From: Ypsolopha sequella
Taxonomy: Eukaryota; Arthropoda; Insecta; Lepidoptera; Ypsolophidae
Assembly: GCA_934047225.1 (NCBI GenBank)
Contig: OW204012.1
Span: forward strand, 14,198,001-14,262,000
Direction: 5' to 3'
DNA: 64,000 bases
This document shows positions 12,801 through 27,800 of this stretch, in pieces. The notes beneath the pieces are model-generated. The model had not been told where the DNA came from and did not search any database. It saw only the letters and a program-made list of their open reading frames with translations. The position numbers and the translations under genes were made by a program. Position 1 is the stretch's first letter. Each line of letters begins with the position of its first letter.

Positions 12801-15800
12801 TAGGCCAAAGTAGTTTTGGGTTGTCTTGAAAAAATTTCTCGCCATATATGTATAACCTTCTAACCTAACCCGGCTCTCTTCTGCGCTGCAGGACTTCCGG
12901 AGAACTATATCGGCCAAAGCCAAAACTAGTGTTGTAACTTCCGGTTTGGCGGGTAAATTACATAAAGTTGTTATTTATTTATTTACACACATGCAGTTGC
13001 ACAAACATATATCAAGTATACACCACTTAAACCCTTAGGGGTTTGTTCGGGTGCTATTAGAATCTACCACATAAGTAAATTAATTAATCTATGTTAATAC
13101 ATAGTTATGTTTTATGTTATATTAAGAGTCGGAGTTCCGAGATTGGGCAAAACAGGGTTCGGGGTTATGGCTTTTTAAGATAGTAAAATATTAATTTCTG
13201 AACAAAATAAATACCACTTGTTACCTTACAAGATGAAGTACAGGTTCATTAAAAAAAATCTTGGCACTAATGTATAGTAACTTCATAAAAAAAAACAGGA
13301 TGTCAAGTTCAGGTTACACCCGTAGCGCTGCAATGCTATTCAAGAGATTTTCTTGAAATTCCTGTTTTTTTTCTGAAGTTACTATACATTATGCCTGCCA
13401 TGCCATTAACCTGCACTTCATCTTGTAAGGTAACAAGTGGTATTTATTTTGTTCAAAAATTTGAATTTTTACCGTCTTAAAAAGCCATAACCCCGAGCCC
13501 CGAATCTCGGAACACCGACCTTCAAATGTTCATACTTAATACGATTTTATCGTAGTCGGTAGGTCAAATGAAAAGCTACATTATGGTTTCTACTACAAAT
13601 CCACTAACATATCTGTGGCATCATGGTGTTCCTTAAGAGCCCGGTCCGCGACGACGACAACTTTGATGCAAAGCATTTTGTCTAACATTTTTCTGGCCTT
13701 TGATGAGATGAGAAAAATATTTAAAAAATACTTAGCATCAAACGGACGAAAATACCGAGCGGGTTCTTAATAGTTTAATATTAGAGCACATTATTGATTG
13801 TGATGAATCCGCCGACAAGTTTGTAGTCTTACAAAGGAAGGTGCAAAATGTTACAGGCTATAGTTACCAGAACCAGTAATGTGAATTCCTGTTCTAATCC
13901 CAGATAATACAATAAATTTACAGACATATTTTGTAAATTTATGTGAATGCACGGACAATGAAAAATACAATTTTGGCCACACAGTGCTGTGCAAGCTCGG
14001 TTGGTGATCATTGAACCTTGTTCCTGGTCCCTGGCCGGGTCTCCGGTATGGGTTCGGGCGGTTGATTGGATTTCACCTTGTATAATATATATTTTACCTA
14101 TCATTTTAATCGTAAATATATTGCTACATAAATTAAATAAACCTTTAATTTAGTTCATGTACATTTATTATTTTATTACATATATTTTCTTTATTAGATT
14201 AAATTTGACGTGTAAAAAGTGTATATATCTATACCTGCTTTGCAAAATAAACTATTTGAATTTGAATTTGCTGAATTACACTTTATTGCCGCGGCACGAG
14301 AGTGGCTTTTTATCTAAGTGTCTTTGAACTGTGGCTCTTCTATATGTAGTACTATTATTTCTCCTGTGCTACTGTAGTAGCGTTATCTCTGTCGCACGAA
14401 GCACTAACAGTCCAGTGACAGAGACGGCGCTCTACGAAGCCGGAGATAGCCGATGTGCATTATTTACTGCAGTGTACTGTATTCTGATTTGATTTAGATT
14501 TAGATTTTCTTTATTAGGATTTCTAGTAGTTAGTAAGCCTTAAATACAAACACAATTCAAACTTAATTAAATGCTTAACTTCTAACTTATTAAAGAAATC
14601 ACAGCATGCAAATGATTAATTTATCTCGCCTTATAAACTAATTGTTAACAAAATACATATTAATTTACATTAGACATAATGATAATTTTACAATTTTGTT
14701 TAATTTTAAGTTTATCTAAATTATTTAAATTAGTTAAATTATATTATTAAATTGATCACCATTATTACAGAGAGTAAAAACGGAATGTATAAGCATAGTG
14801 ATAAAGGAGCAATGGATAGCGCAGGGCGACGCGCGCATCACTAGCGATGACGTCACCGGACCTAAGAATAAACAAACTGAGTTCGGAACGCCCATCGAGA
14901 GCAGCGTCGCTACCAAGTTAGTATACGGACTATTACGGACTGAATGCCGGAGCATTTATTAAGAAATTTCCACCGGGGTGGGGGGGTAGGGTTCCCAACC
15001 CTCCCGAAACATAGACATTTCATTTCATTTTCTTTATTGGGAAACAAACAGTTATAATTTTTTCAATGCATGTGCTCGTAAAGGCCCACTTTTTAATTAA
15101 TGCACGACAAAGAAAAATACAACATGCAAAACTTAAAAAACAACAGCTCTGATATCTAACATTCACAATACTAAAAGATTACAAGAATAAATTTAAAATA
15201 TATATATATTACAAGCTACACAAAGTACAAAAGCTACAAAAAAGACATAGACATATAGACATATATCTATTAATAATATTCATCCCATCAAAAACATTTC
15301 ATGTAAACTATCGCCAAGACACAAGCTCAAAACGCTTTTACTGTTAAAAAGTTACCAGATCTCATGTAAAGCCAAGCCCTTAACTCTACAAGGCCTAACT
15401 CTACAAGCCCTAACTCTACAAACCCTACATCTTAATCATAAATTATGGCTTGGCCGTTTCATGGCACTATTGCATGACATGGGAGTGTCAGTTTGACGGC
15501 CGCGACGTGGCCAAGCCATACTTTTTGATCAAGATGTAGAATTTTTAGAGTTAAGGGCTTGGCTCTACATGAGATAGATTCTCGACCAGCCAGCTCCTTA
15601 GTTTTTTTTTAATATAGGCATACTACACTGGTGGACATAAAAATCGACTCAAGCATTGTTGTTCTACATTTAAGGAAATAAACCAATCATACAAACATAA
15701 ACATATGAAATATATAACATATCATTTTAAAGGTATAGGTCTCCACCTTTGATTAAATGCATTTTTGTCTTGAAGTATTTGCTATACAGGCTGTAATTTT

Positions 15801-18800
15801 TTTTTAAGTGATGAATTAATAAATATTCAAATATTCAAATAGCGAAAAATTGAAAAAAAAAAACCTTTTACAAAATCATTCATTTATTCATTAATTAAGT
15901 TTAACATTAGTACTTCGTGTTCCCCCCTCTAGCCCTTATAACTGCTTGCAGCCGGTTCTTCATTGACCTAATAAGTTTTTTATTAATTAAATGAATTTCA
16001 CGTCCTGTATAGCGAATACTTTTAAACCAAAATGCATTTATTCAAAGGTGGAGGCCTATACCTTTAAAATGATATATATTTCATATGTTTATGTTTGTAT
16101 GATTGGGTTATTCCCTTGAATGTAGGACAACAATGGTCGAGTCGATTTTTATGTCCACCAGTGTAGATGCGGCTTTTATGTATTCAGGTAGATTGTTGTA
16201 TACTGTCGGTCCCATTACGTAAATGGTTTTCTCTTTTTAGGGTTCCGTAGTCAACAACAAGGAACCCTTATAGTTTCGCCATGTCCGTCTGTCTGTCTGT
16301 CTGTCCGCGGCTTAGCTTAGAGACTATTAGTACTAGAAAGCTGTAATTTGGCATGAGTTTTTATTTATCACGCCAATAAAGTGGTACAGTAAAATTTTGA
16401 AAAAGATTTTTTTTTAGGGTACCTCCCTTACACGTAAAGTAGGGATGATTATTTTTTTCTCGTCTATCCCCTAGTGTGGGGTGTCGTTGGATAGGTAATT
16501 TTAAAATATTAGGGGTGTGAGAAGATCATTTTTCGATCCAGGGTTCCGTTTGCGAAATATTAAACTTAAAAGTGTTGTGGGTTGTATTTGGAGGCGTAAA
16601 AAAAATCACGGCAGTAGTATATATAACGAAATTAAAAAGAAAACTATCACAGCTAAGTAGGCTTTACAAGTTAACGAGTACAGATCGCGCCAATCTTTTA
16701 GTCCCGTCTAAGTCCCTGTATGGGCTGTTCTTGGGAAGAGCAACTTCCGAGTGGACCAGAAGTTTGGCGCGATCTGTATTATTATAGATAATGGTACGGA
16801 ACCCTTCGTGCGCGAGTCTGACTCGCACTTGACCGGTTTTTTTTGGTCAACCTGTGCTTCACACTCGAGAAACGCCCGGGAGACTTGTTCAACCTCCTGA
16901 GCTCCCGGGATGCAATGAATTCTCCGGAATTTCTAAAATAAAATAATGAATGTCATTAATGAAATCGATAAATCGCGCGAAATAAATAATTTTATTACGA
17001 AATAAATTTTGATTTTCCATGTAAATAAATCTTTTTGAATTATGTGCTCAAAAACCGACAAATATTAGATGCTTCTACAAAACAAAGCAAATTAAAAAAC
17101 CGGCCATGTGCGAGTCGCACTCGCGCACGAAGGTTTCCGTACCATTATCTATAACAACGGCAAAAACATGTCTGTTGTATGGGAGCGCCCTTAAATATTT
17201 ATTTAATTCTGTTTTTTAGTATTTGTTGTTATAGCGGCAACAGAAATACATCATCTGTGAAAATTTCAACTGTCTAACTATGACGGTTCATGAGATACAG
17301 CCTGGTGACAGACGGACAGCGGAGTCTTAGTAATAGGGTCCCGTTAGTTACCCTTTGGGTACGGAACCGTAAAAATTAACAAATATTACCGACTTTCATT
17401 TAATTGTCCACCAATTTGTTCAAATCTCTCAAATCAGTTTCTTTTTGACTCCAACAAAATCGTATTACCTATGTATTGTGTATGTTACCATCGCAAAGTT
17501 TCCATTGATTTCTGTATTTTTGAAAATCTAATTTACAGAAACCAATGGAAACTTGCGAATGCAGAGGTTTTGTTGAATAACTATTGAGTGAATTTTCAAT
17601 CTTAGTGTTCCGTTTCGATTAAGGAGAGTTTTTCACAATCCAGCTGCAAAACCGCTCTTAAGGCGATATGTAAAAGTTTTAGCGTCCTTGTTACTCCATA
17701 TGAGAAAAAACTCTCAGTGCGAGAGGGATGGATTCGTGGAAAAGTAGCAAAAAGTCGGTTTTTTATTAATATAAAATGTACTAAAGTTGCTATCAAAATT
17801 TCGTTTAACCAGGGGCTCTACCGCGTAATTCTCATTTGTATCAAATTCAAGCAAATGCATGCGAAATTCAACGCGTGCAAAAGAGATGCCATGTTAGGCG
17901 GGCGTCGTCGCACGCACGTCAAATTTCAATCTCAAGTTGATGTTGATGAAAATGAGAATTACGCGGTAGACCCGCAGGTCCTAGATACCGTTAAAACCCA
18001 TCTAATGAAATATAATTGCAGTCCATTATGTCATTCTAAATTGTCAAACCAGGAGACCTTATTTCAATAAATATTTCTATCGAGCCGAATTTCTCCAATC
18101 ACGTTTCTGTTTTAACAGATCCCTAAATAAAGATTCCAAAAATAATATACTATTTCATCACAATAATACATTATTTACCGAAGTAAATATGCAAGTTCTT
18201 AAAGTGTCGATTTTTTTTCCGTAGCGCCTTAAGTGACAGTACTTAAACAGCAAGTAAGTGAAGTTAAATAATGAACTTTATTTTCAGAAGAATATCACGT
18301 AAACATGAAACAACTATATTAGTTATAAAGGGATTTAACCGCACACATATATAACCAGACATCCACACCATCCCACTCCCACCACCAGGTATATTTCGAG
18401 AGAGGGGACGCTATGAAAATTGACCGACCACCAGAATCTCCCTGTCAGACAATTTTCAAAAAGAAAGGAACAAAAAACGGAAAAACAGAGGGATAAAAGC
18501 TGAAGCTGTTCAGCTCTACTTTAAGGAGCTGTCCTGGCTGCGCTGACTGACCGGGGGGAAGTGCACAATATTCACGATTACCGAGAATCAGTGCAGGACT
18601 CATCGCCCCCGCTACGAATTTAGAATTTTAGAGGGATAAAAATGTATACATGCGAAATTCATAATAAGCCAGGTTCGATTACCGTGTTAGTGCCGAAATT
18701 CATAAGGAACAAATTGAAATGCGAAAATTTGGCACGTGCCGAGTGATTTATATGGTAATAGATAAATAAATGAAACTTTATACCAACTTTGCCTTCGAAA

Positions 18801-21800
18801 ACTTACTATCGTACTAAATTAGGTAGAAGCATAGATAAATTAAAGGAAGGATAGATTGCTATCTCCTTGTACTGTTCGCAATACTAAAAAAACGTTGCTA
18901 GATGGCGTTACTTGTCTCGCTGGAAATAAAATTTGTCTGAAATCGACGAAATATAGCATTTTACTGTTCTGGTTCATCATATTTATTTATTTTATGAATA
19001 AAAACACAAAATTTTCATAACATCGCATCAGAAAATAGTGAATTCTTAATCAGGTGTTTTTAACATTTTTTTCATTAACTTTCGGTGGTAAGCTGGCAAT
19101 CTAACTAAGCGTGCAGATGGTTATTCTGGATTCCGGTAGATGGCGCACAACGATCAATTAAGCAAAATATGTGCATTAAAATACGCTTTATTTACCTAAC
19201 ACACACTACTCATACATACCGGTATATAACTTTACTCTTTGACTCAACTTTCATGCACGGTTGAGCGATTTATCCTCAGATTTATCGTATGCCATGTGTC
19301 GCGTATTGTCGTATTCTAGTAAATTTTTGTTTTTGTAGGCGCAGTATAGTTACTACACACACACACACACACACACATCGAATTTCGTTTTATCAACTGT
19401 TCGATAGATGGCACTAGGTATATCACAATTTATCTAGTATAGTAGCGACATCAAAAATAATAAGTCGAACTACTAAAGTAGGATTTTTAATTCGAGACAC
19501 TCGTTTGACAACTCGAAAAGCAAAATGTTGCCACTTTTCAGCCAGTGCTGCTCTTATCGATATCATAAAATTGACGGCGTTTCTTATACTCGAAAACTCA
19601 TACGGTCAAGTGACGCAAAATTTAACAAAAATATAACTTTACACTTTTACACAAACTTTTCGAAAAAAAAATCCACATGGTCTTTTTAAGTTTGCTTCAC
19701 AGTTATTATTGAAAATAAAAACTTGCAATTTCATAATAATCGATAACGAATCTTTTAAAACCGTAACGAAATCTCAGTAATTTTCAACATAAAATACTGG
19801 TTTTGTCAGGTTTGTTAAAAAATATATTAATATATAAGTATTTATTAAATATTTATTTATTTATTTATTAAAAAATATATGGGTATTTTATTTTGATCCA
19901 TACCTTTCATGATACGAATATTCAGAGAACTAAAAAAACAGAAGGTGCTACAAGCGATAGTTACAGCAAATTTGAAGCCCAGCAAATAAATGGTTTATCG
20001 TTGTTATTTTGGTCAGCTCCCTCGATTTAAATCGATTACCATTTACATATCGTGCATTGCATTGTAAATTAAATGAAATGAAAAACTCGTGTCGTGTAGG
20101 TATCTACTATCAACCGTAGAGTGCGGTTCAGAAAATAGGTAACACGTCAATATATTGGTTGCATTTATATCATCCAATCTAAAGACATGAAATTATATTT
20201 TATCCAATCATGTCGTAAAGACGTCGTTAATGCCAATATAACGGCGTATTACCTATTTTCTGAACCGCACTCTAGAATAGTCATTCTCGGTGGCTTATTA
20301 TTTGAATCGATTATAATAAAAACCCACTATTCAAAATGTATTATTCGTAAAGTCATTACGAATAAAACTGCATACTTATATAACTAAATTACTAACGGAG
20401 CATATCTCGTATCTTGGAACAATCGAAAAATGTCTCAATCATTCAACTGATCAACAAGATGGACGTTTATCTCGATTGTAAATTTGATTGATTATGATTA
20501 TCTCGATTGTTGAAATATCTCGTAAACGCGCATTACTACCATACGTCATGCTGCAGTAAATATCGATATCGACGTATATCTTTCCCTATTTTTATTTTTC
20601 GAATAATGGCAACACTCTATCTGTCAATGGAGTGTCTCGAATTAAAAACCTTATTTAGGTACCGGCGAAAATAATAAGTTTTACGCGGGCTTTGTTCTAA
20701 TGTACAGAGTGAGCAATCTATCCTTCCTTTATTTATCTATGGTAGAAGTTACCCTAATTTTTTGAAAATTTAGGCGGTGAGGGCGCTGTACAACGTGTAA
20801 CAGAAAGGTGTAACCATATTAGAAGAGCTTATTCAGTCAATGGTATAGAACAACTTTTACTATGGAGCCAACCCTGAAATCTCAAAAAAAAAATCTGCCC
20901 TTCCATACATTTCGACCGGGCGGCATTGCATTTTTCTATGAAACAGGTAAATTTTTTTTTCGAGGTACAGGGTTTGTTCCATAGTAAAAGTTGTTCTATA
21001 CCATTGACTGAACAAGCTCTTCAAATATGGTTACACCTTTCTGTTACACGTTGTATATGGCAATTAATAACACATGATTATATATACAATAAAAATGTAT
21101 TGATTTAAATAGATTATAATATATTAATATAAAAGTATTATTTGGTTTAGAAATATATTTCGGCTAACTTGTGGCCGTCGTCGATTATATTTAAAACAAT
21201 AAAAAGCCAAAGAAAAGGCTTAAAAATATTATTTATTCAATAAAGATGTATTATAATTTTATATACAAGATGTTAAGATGATAACCTTTTTCCTTCAAAC
21301 AGATTGTGCTACCCATTAAGAGCGGTTTCGCAGGCGGATTGTGAAAAACCCGCCTTTTTCTATTTAATCAAAACAGAAAACTTAAATTCAAAATTCACTC
21401 AATAATTATTCAACAAAATCTTATTGCCTATGTATTGTGTATGTTGCTATCGCAAAGTTTCTATTGGTTTATGTAAATTATACTTTCACAAATTCTGAAT
21501 TTAAAAAAAAATATCTTATTTACAGAAACCAAATGGAAACTATACGATGGTTTTTCACAATTCGGCTGCGAAACGGGTCTAAAGAAAGAAAAGTTCTTAC
21601 TTACAACAATGATTATTGAAAGTCTGCTTTAGAAATAACAATGAACGATTTGAAATTGCTAAGTATTTAGAAACAACGTATATTTAAAGAAAGAAAGAAA
21701 GAAAATAAATTTATCGGCGCGTTTACAAAAAGAAAAATACTTAAGAACCCGCTCCGAATCGTACTTCATACATATCTAAAAACCATAATAGCTCGCGAAA

Positions 21801-24800
21801 GTGGAACAATTCAATCAAATAAATTTTAGACTTTCATTAAGACGGTCAATATGAAGTGGTGTATGTCCCTGACTTTTTCAGAAACATCGCGTTAAAGACT
21901 AGAAAAATATTTAAGATTATGGGTTTTCGCCCTAAAATCGAGTACTTTTACAAGGCTTCGTCAAATGACTTATGAACATTTAACAAGCAAAATAAGCACA
22001 TACACCACTTGGAAGTATCATCAATATTCTAATTAATTAAAACAGAATAAAAAGTAACAAGTAATGGTATTCGGAAATAATTATTATTTCCAACACAAAG
22101 GGCGAGACTCGCTCAGCACAGTTCGAACGGCGTGGGGCAAAGCGTGAGGTTTTTGTTTAGATCAGCCAACCAAATATGCGCTTTATTGTCGCGATACGTC
22201 CTGCTTCGCATCGGATTTGTCGTCGTCCTGCACCGGGTTCTTAAAGCTAACACAGTAGAAAAGGTTTACTTAAGTAGGGAGTAATGTATAGATAAAAATA
22301 ACAACACGACAAAAGGATGTAGCTCAGCTATGTGCCATCCAAAACATGCTTTGGTTGGCGCTGGTTTTCAGCTACCTCCGTTACAATTGCATGATAAGTT
22401 ATTTACAAGTCGTTGACAATTTTATTGACTAAATTGAAAAATTAATAAGCTTTTACAGCTAAAATGTCAACGTTTTCCAGGATGATGAAGATGATGGGCT
22501 GGGCGGGCGGAGGTCTGGGCGTCGAAGCTCAGGGAATCGCGGAGCCAATCAAACCACATTTGCAAATGGTAACATTCAATTCAATTCAAATTTATTTGCA
22601 CCATAATGTTCGAAAGGTCTTAAATGACATTTACCCCCGGTTTCTGAAAAGCCAATCAAAGTTAACAGTAGATTAAAAAAACTTTAACCGCAAATAACGG
22701 TGAAAATAAAGCATATATGAAGTCTGAATAGTGATGAATCAATAATTAACTTAGTTAATATTTGATTTCAATGTAAAATTCCCACTTTTTCTGGCTTAAT
22801 CCGCAGATAATTATTTTTTAATCTACTGTTAACATTGATTGGCCTTTCAGAAACCGGGGGTAAGTATAGTATCAATGACGGACCAGATTTGATTGGATTT
22901 CACCTTGTATAATATATATTTTACCTATCATTTTAATCGTATATATATTGCTACATAAATTAAATAAACCATTAATTTAGTTCATGTATATTTATTATTT
23001 TATTACTTATATTTTTTTTATTAGATTAAATTTGACGTGTAAAAAGTGTATATATTTATACCTGCTTTGCAAAATAAACTATATGAATTTGAATTTGAAT
23101 TTGGACCCTTGGATCTACCGCGTAATTCTTATTTTCATCAACATCAACTTGAGATTGAAATTTGACGTGCGTGCGACGACCCCCGTCTAACATGCCATCT
23201 CTTTTGCACGCGTTGAATTTCGCTTGCATTTGCTTGATGTTGATACAAATGAGAATTACGCGGTAGAGCCCCCTGTCGGGCACAGCAAAGTAACTTAAAG
23301 CTAGTAACACAATTATTGTTATAATATATAAAGAAACATATTCATCTTATATTTCAGTAACATACCCCTTCTACAGTTCTAGCCAGCGGCTCAATAACCG
23401 TATTCTATTGCAGCGCGTACGCAGTGCTGCTGAACGTTAAATATTAGGTCTTTACCTATGAAATTGCCGTTTTCTATAGAGAATTTGGAGGAAACTGAAT
23501 TCAAATTCAAATAGTTTATTTTTTGAAGTAGGTATACATAAAACACTTTTTACAAGTCAATTTTTTTATGTAGCAATATATATACGATTAAAATGATAGG
23601 TAAAATATATTTTATACAAGGTGAAATCCAATCAACCGCTCGAACCCATACCGGAGACCCGGCCAGGGACCAGGAACAAGGTTCAATGATCACCAACCGA
23701 GCTCCCAGCACGAATCCAGGCGGCCTACCAAATCCCACCCTATATACTACATACTAATAGGTTACATATATAAATACATGCCTACCTCCGCTTATTCGAT
23801 TAATCTTGCTAAGAAGAAGGGCAAGAAACTTAGCAAGATCATGTCTTTTTTTTTTCAACATAAAACGTATGCTATACAAATGACTTATATCTACTTTGAC
23901 TAAGGGATAAGAAAATACAAGACAATGAATGAATTTTCAATACTAACATTTTTGCATTTTTTTTAGGAATGACAAATCCAAATTATGTAATTTTTTATGT
24001 GTATGAATGAGACAACATTAAGATAACAGCAACATTAGTTTAATTTTTGAAAAGTGTCAGCTGTAAAAAATTATTACGAATCTCATCATGGAAATGGATG
24101 ACATTTAGGACGAACTGTTTTTGAAGATTTGATTTTTATTATCAAACTGAAACTAAAAACCAAATTTAATACGTAGATGTAAAACCTTGAAATCAACTTA
24201 CAAACTATAAACAAATAATAGAAATAGCTATTGAATTACAGGAATTATGAACTCATGAATCTGTGAGAAAATTTCGGCAATTTCATAGGTAAAGCTCTAT
24301 TATATTATTTTTGTTGGTAAAAAAAATCAAAATCATTTATTTATAACATATTTAACAGTTTTTGCTGTCGAATTCTCCTTTCAAGTTTTCACCTGTAGTA
24401 GGAGAAATTCGCTCTTTCATCCATAGTTGCGACAGAATTATAAATAAATATTTAAACAAAGCAAGACTTTAAAATGTACCATCGAAGAAAAGCCCGCCGT
24501 CCCACTCATAACGCGCACTGCAATAGTAATAAGTGCGTTCAGTAACCGACCAAAACCGAACAAATTTAGTATCGCAGTACAAAAGAGCGTGAAGTTAGTC
24601 ACGCACGCGTCGCAGTGTTCATTCTCGGAGCTTGGACAGCTAACTTCAGGCACGTCTCATGTACTTGCCCGAACAGCGGGTCTACCGCGTAATTCTGATT
24701 TTCATCGACATCAACTTGAGATTGAAAATTGACGTGCGTGCATGTTAGGCGGGCGTCGTCGCACGCACGTCAAATTTCAATCTCAAGTGGATGTTGATCA

Positions 24801-27800
24801 AAATCAGAATTACGCGGTAGACCCGCAGGTCCTTCTGTTTTTGTGAATGCACCAAATTTTCAACGCAGTTCTACTAGAAAATCTTTAAAAGAAGCAGAAA
24901 GAACATCACTTAGAAAATTTCATTCGTAATACTAAAATTTCTGCTGGTCCTCTAAAAAAGTCGCTTTGGATGAATCATTATTATGATTCCGTTCTAATGA
25001 ATCATGTATATGAAATCTCACTACACCCCCTCTCCCCCCTAGTGATATTTGGTGATTTTTTCCGAACCCCCCCGAAAAGGGGGGGGCCCTTTCGAGTTTC
25101 ACGTGAATAATGGACGACCCCTAACAGTGAGGTTAGAAATGTTAATTGTTTTTTCTAACTTCACTGTTTATGGACAATTCCATTATTTTGAAGCTACCAT
25201 AATCTCATTAAATTTACGTTTATGCATATAGTAAACTATTGGTATACATTGCTCTAAGCGAAAAGTTGTCTTTTGGCCGTTATAATTATTTCTCGAATAC
25301 ATCCTAGAGACTCCTCATAACAGGCGACCGATTTCTGTCAACACATCTGACTGAACCAGCAGATACAATTCACCACTCCAAAATTATATGTTTCGGTAGG
25401 CCAAACCAAAATGGCTTCTATATTCACTAAGTTAGAGTCTTCGTCTTCAGGAAAGATAAGTTTGTGGCGCTATACGTAAGATTGGAAGAGCCAATAGGAT
25501 TGCAGTATCCCGTTTCGATTGTTGACAGAATTATTTGTACGCAAGATGTTGAACAATAGACGTCTTTCTGGGCTGTATTGTCTATGTATTTTATTAAAAA
25601 TACAAAGAATCGACCGTCGAGGCGTCGTTACGCGCAAACCTCCATACAAATGTTGTCACAACATTGTGAGGTGTCTATGAAATGTTATTATAATATTTTA
25701 GGCTGAGTCCATTAAAATTATCTAGATCTATGTTTAAGTCGAACTAAAATCCTGAAATTTGAGTAATATCTTAACAACAAACCACTAAAATACGTTAATT
25801 TGACGGATTTTTACCAAAAGTGTAGCCGAATGTGCTTTGATTGTTTTAGATAAAATAAAAAAAAAATGAATACAAGACAAACATCGAAAATGTTATCTAG
25901 ATTAATAATGATTTATATAAAAACGGCTCACCTCAATACGTGTTATGATCGGGAAAGCCGACCAGTTTCAGCAGATTTAGACTGCCTTCATCTGGGCGAG
26001 TAAAGACGTTTACGTGTGTTTACGTGTCAGTTTGAGGCGTAACGTCATCGCGTAAAGGCCGGTACACACCGGATGCGTGTGCGTGGCGTGTGCAGCACGT
26101 ATGCGTGGCAGCACCAGTTGTATTGTATGATACTATTATGGAAGACGTCAGACTGAATGCGTTGCGTGCATAATGCGTGGCAGGAGCCGCACGCGTCACG
26201 CAACGCACACACCACGCATCGCTCTGAACACAAACCGACTGCGTGCACGCGTGACGCGGAGCGGCAACGTCGCATGCGCGCGAGCTGCGATGACGTTGTA
26301 TTATATGGCTTTCCCTGTTCGACGTCAGACCGGGTACGCACGCAACTGTGCAGCACGTCTCTACGGCGTGTACACGCAAGCAATTTTGTATTTTTTTACA
26401 AAATTTACCGCGGTTTAGCATGAGTGTCGCTTTGAAAGAAAAGTAAATAGAAATTGTGAGGAACCATTGTTGCTTATTTGACCAGAGCAACAAAGATTAT
26501 AAAAATATGCATTACAAGATATTGTTATGGGAAAGGATTAAAGGGCATTACTGGATATAGAAGTTAAAAAAAAATATTTACGATTTTTAATATGTTGGAT
26601 AATTTAATATTTTAAGCATTAAAATACGTAACAAACTTTTTTCGGATACTGCCAAAACAGTGAGTACGCATCAGGCTGATGCGTTGCGTAGCTACGCAAT
26701 CACCCTGCGTGGCGTGCGCAGCTCAGTGTGACAGTACTAACACGCCGTAGCTACGCAGACGTGCTGCACACGCCACGCACACGTCACGCATACGCATCTG
26801 GTCTGTATCGGCCTTAAACGTCTTTACTCGCCCAGATGAAGGCAGTCTAAATCTGCTGAAACTGGTCGGCTTTCCCGATCATAACACGTATTGAGGTGAG
26901 CCGTTTTTATATTAATCATGAATTATCCTCAAGTCTCATTTAATTCTATAATAGATTAATAATAACCAAAAATAATGTTTGAAAACGTCCACAGTCTTGC
27001 CAAAATGTGGTTACTCCTGAAAAAAGTTTTCAATTTTGCGCCCGCGACGAAATCGGCACGATTGTATTGTCCTCGCAAGTTTCATGGAGCGTGCACCTTA
27101 TAGCGAAATGAAACAGGATTACATTTGGCCACGCCCACAACTGAGTTGGTCGCGGCATGACGACCATCCTTGAGAGAGAAGTCTCCTTGCATCAACTTAG
27201 AAAGTGATTTTCTGTCAACTACGATCAGTATACCAGTATTTATTGCAGGTGAACCGAGCCGGCCTCGGCAGCAACGCATCCGACATCCACGCTCTAAGAA
27301 GGACCGCTCAGGACATGATGAGGAGGTTCAGCGCCTCCTTAGACCTTCTGGATGTGGACCTCGTGTTTAGTTCAGAGTTTAGTAAGGTGAGTGGAGTGTA
27401 TCAGTTCGGGCGACCGCTATTAACAACCCTATCTCACAATTTAACAGAAGCAATCCACTTTGTAAGGACGGACGATCTTTAGTAGCTTCATAAACACATG
27501 GCCGGCCGCGGCGCACTGTGGGAACATTTGTATGGAATCACGGAAATTACTACTGTTAAATGACTAAAAATATTTCACAAGTGATTTCAGGCAACTAGCT
27601 TATGCGTATAGGTGCTAGGTAGGTTACAAGGCTACATTTCGTTGTTGCCCATTCCCGCGAATTCAATTTCTAATTAAAAACAAACTTCTTTTTTTATAAT
27701 CCTTTAGGCAAAGGACTTGTTGCCTATACAGCCTTAAACGCAAGCATAAATTGCAAAAAAGTGATTACGCGTGGCGCCAACTTGAGCAAAAAGATGTACT

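Larger units (their letters stand above)
18830..20741. mobile_element. DNA transposon family Z, long copy (7-bp target duplication)
   Basis: It begins CATAGATAAATTAAAGGAAG and ends CTTCCTTTATTTATCTATG. GTAGAAG occurs exactly at 18823-18829 and 20742-20748, a 7-bp duplication. The 1.9-kb interior has an (AC)n tract near 19354 and repeated 'gatggcg' and 'gatggcac' motifs, but no recognisable transposase. A 555-bp deletion derivative is at 33688-34242. It also carries the TA-flanked MITE at 20119-20272. Confidence 0.82.
22573..23345 (-). mobile_element. Retroposon S, reverse orientation, split by three later insertions
   Basis: Pieces 22573-22630, 22864-22888 and 23271-23345 are colinear on the reverse strand with the uninterrupted copy at 38187-38437: a TTGAAT-like tail, AAGACCTTTCGAACA, a GATACTATAC stretch and GTGTTACTAGC. 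Between the pieces lie a palindromic MITE (22631-22863), LINE copy 3 (22890-23102) and MITE G copy B (23110-23270). Confidence 0.72.

Noticed and set aside
22186..22243. Reverse-strand exon-like segment ([20 protein letters not shown] then stop) with an acceptor-like boundary
   Set aside because: It is the right end of TTAA-flanked MITE Q; a relative at 13637-13680 has the same DNA motif with a different peptide.
24438..24676. Open + frame [15 protein letters not shown]... in Nkrf intron 6
   Set aside because: It has no start codon, no splice support and no recognised family; phase continuity from exon 6 to exon 7 does not need it.
26020..26493. Long overlapping frames on both strands, up to 157 codons
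   Set aside because: They arise from CpG-rich inverted-repeat sequence with few stop codons; there is no protein family and the frames mirror each other across the palindrome.
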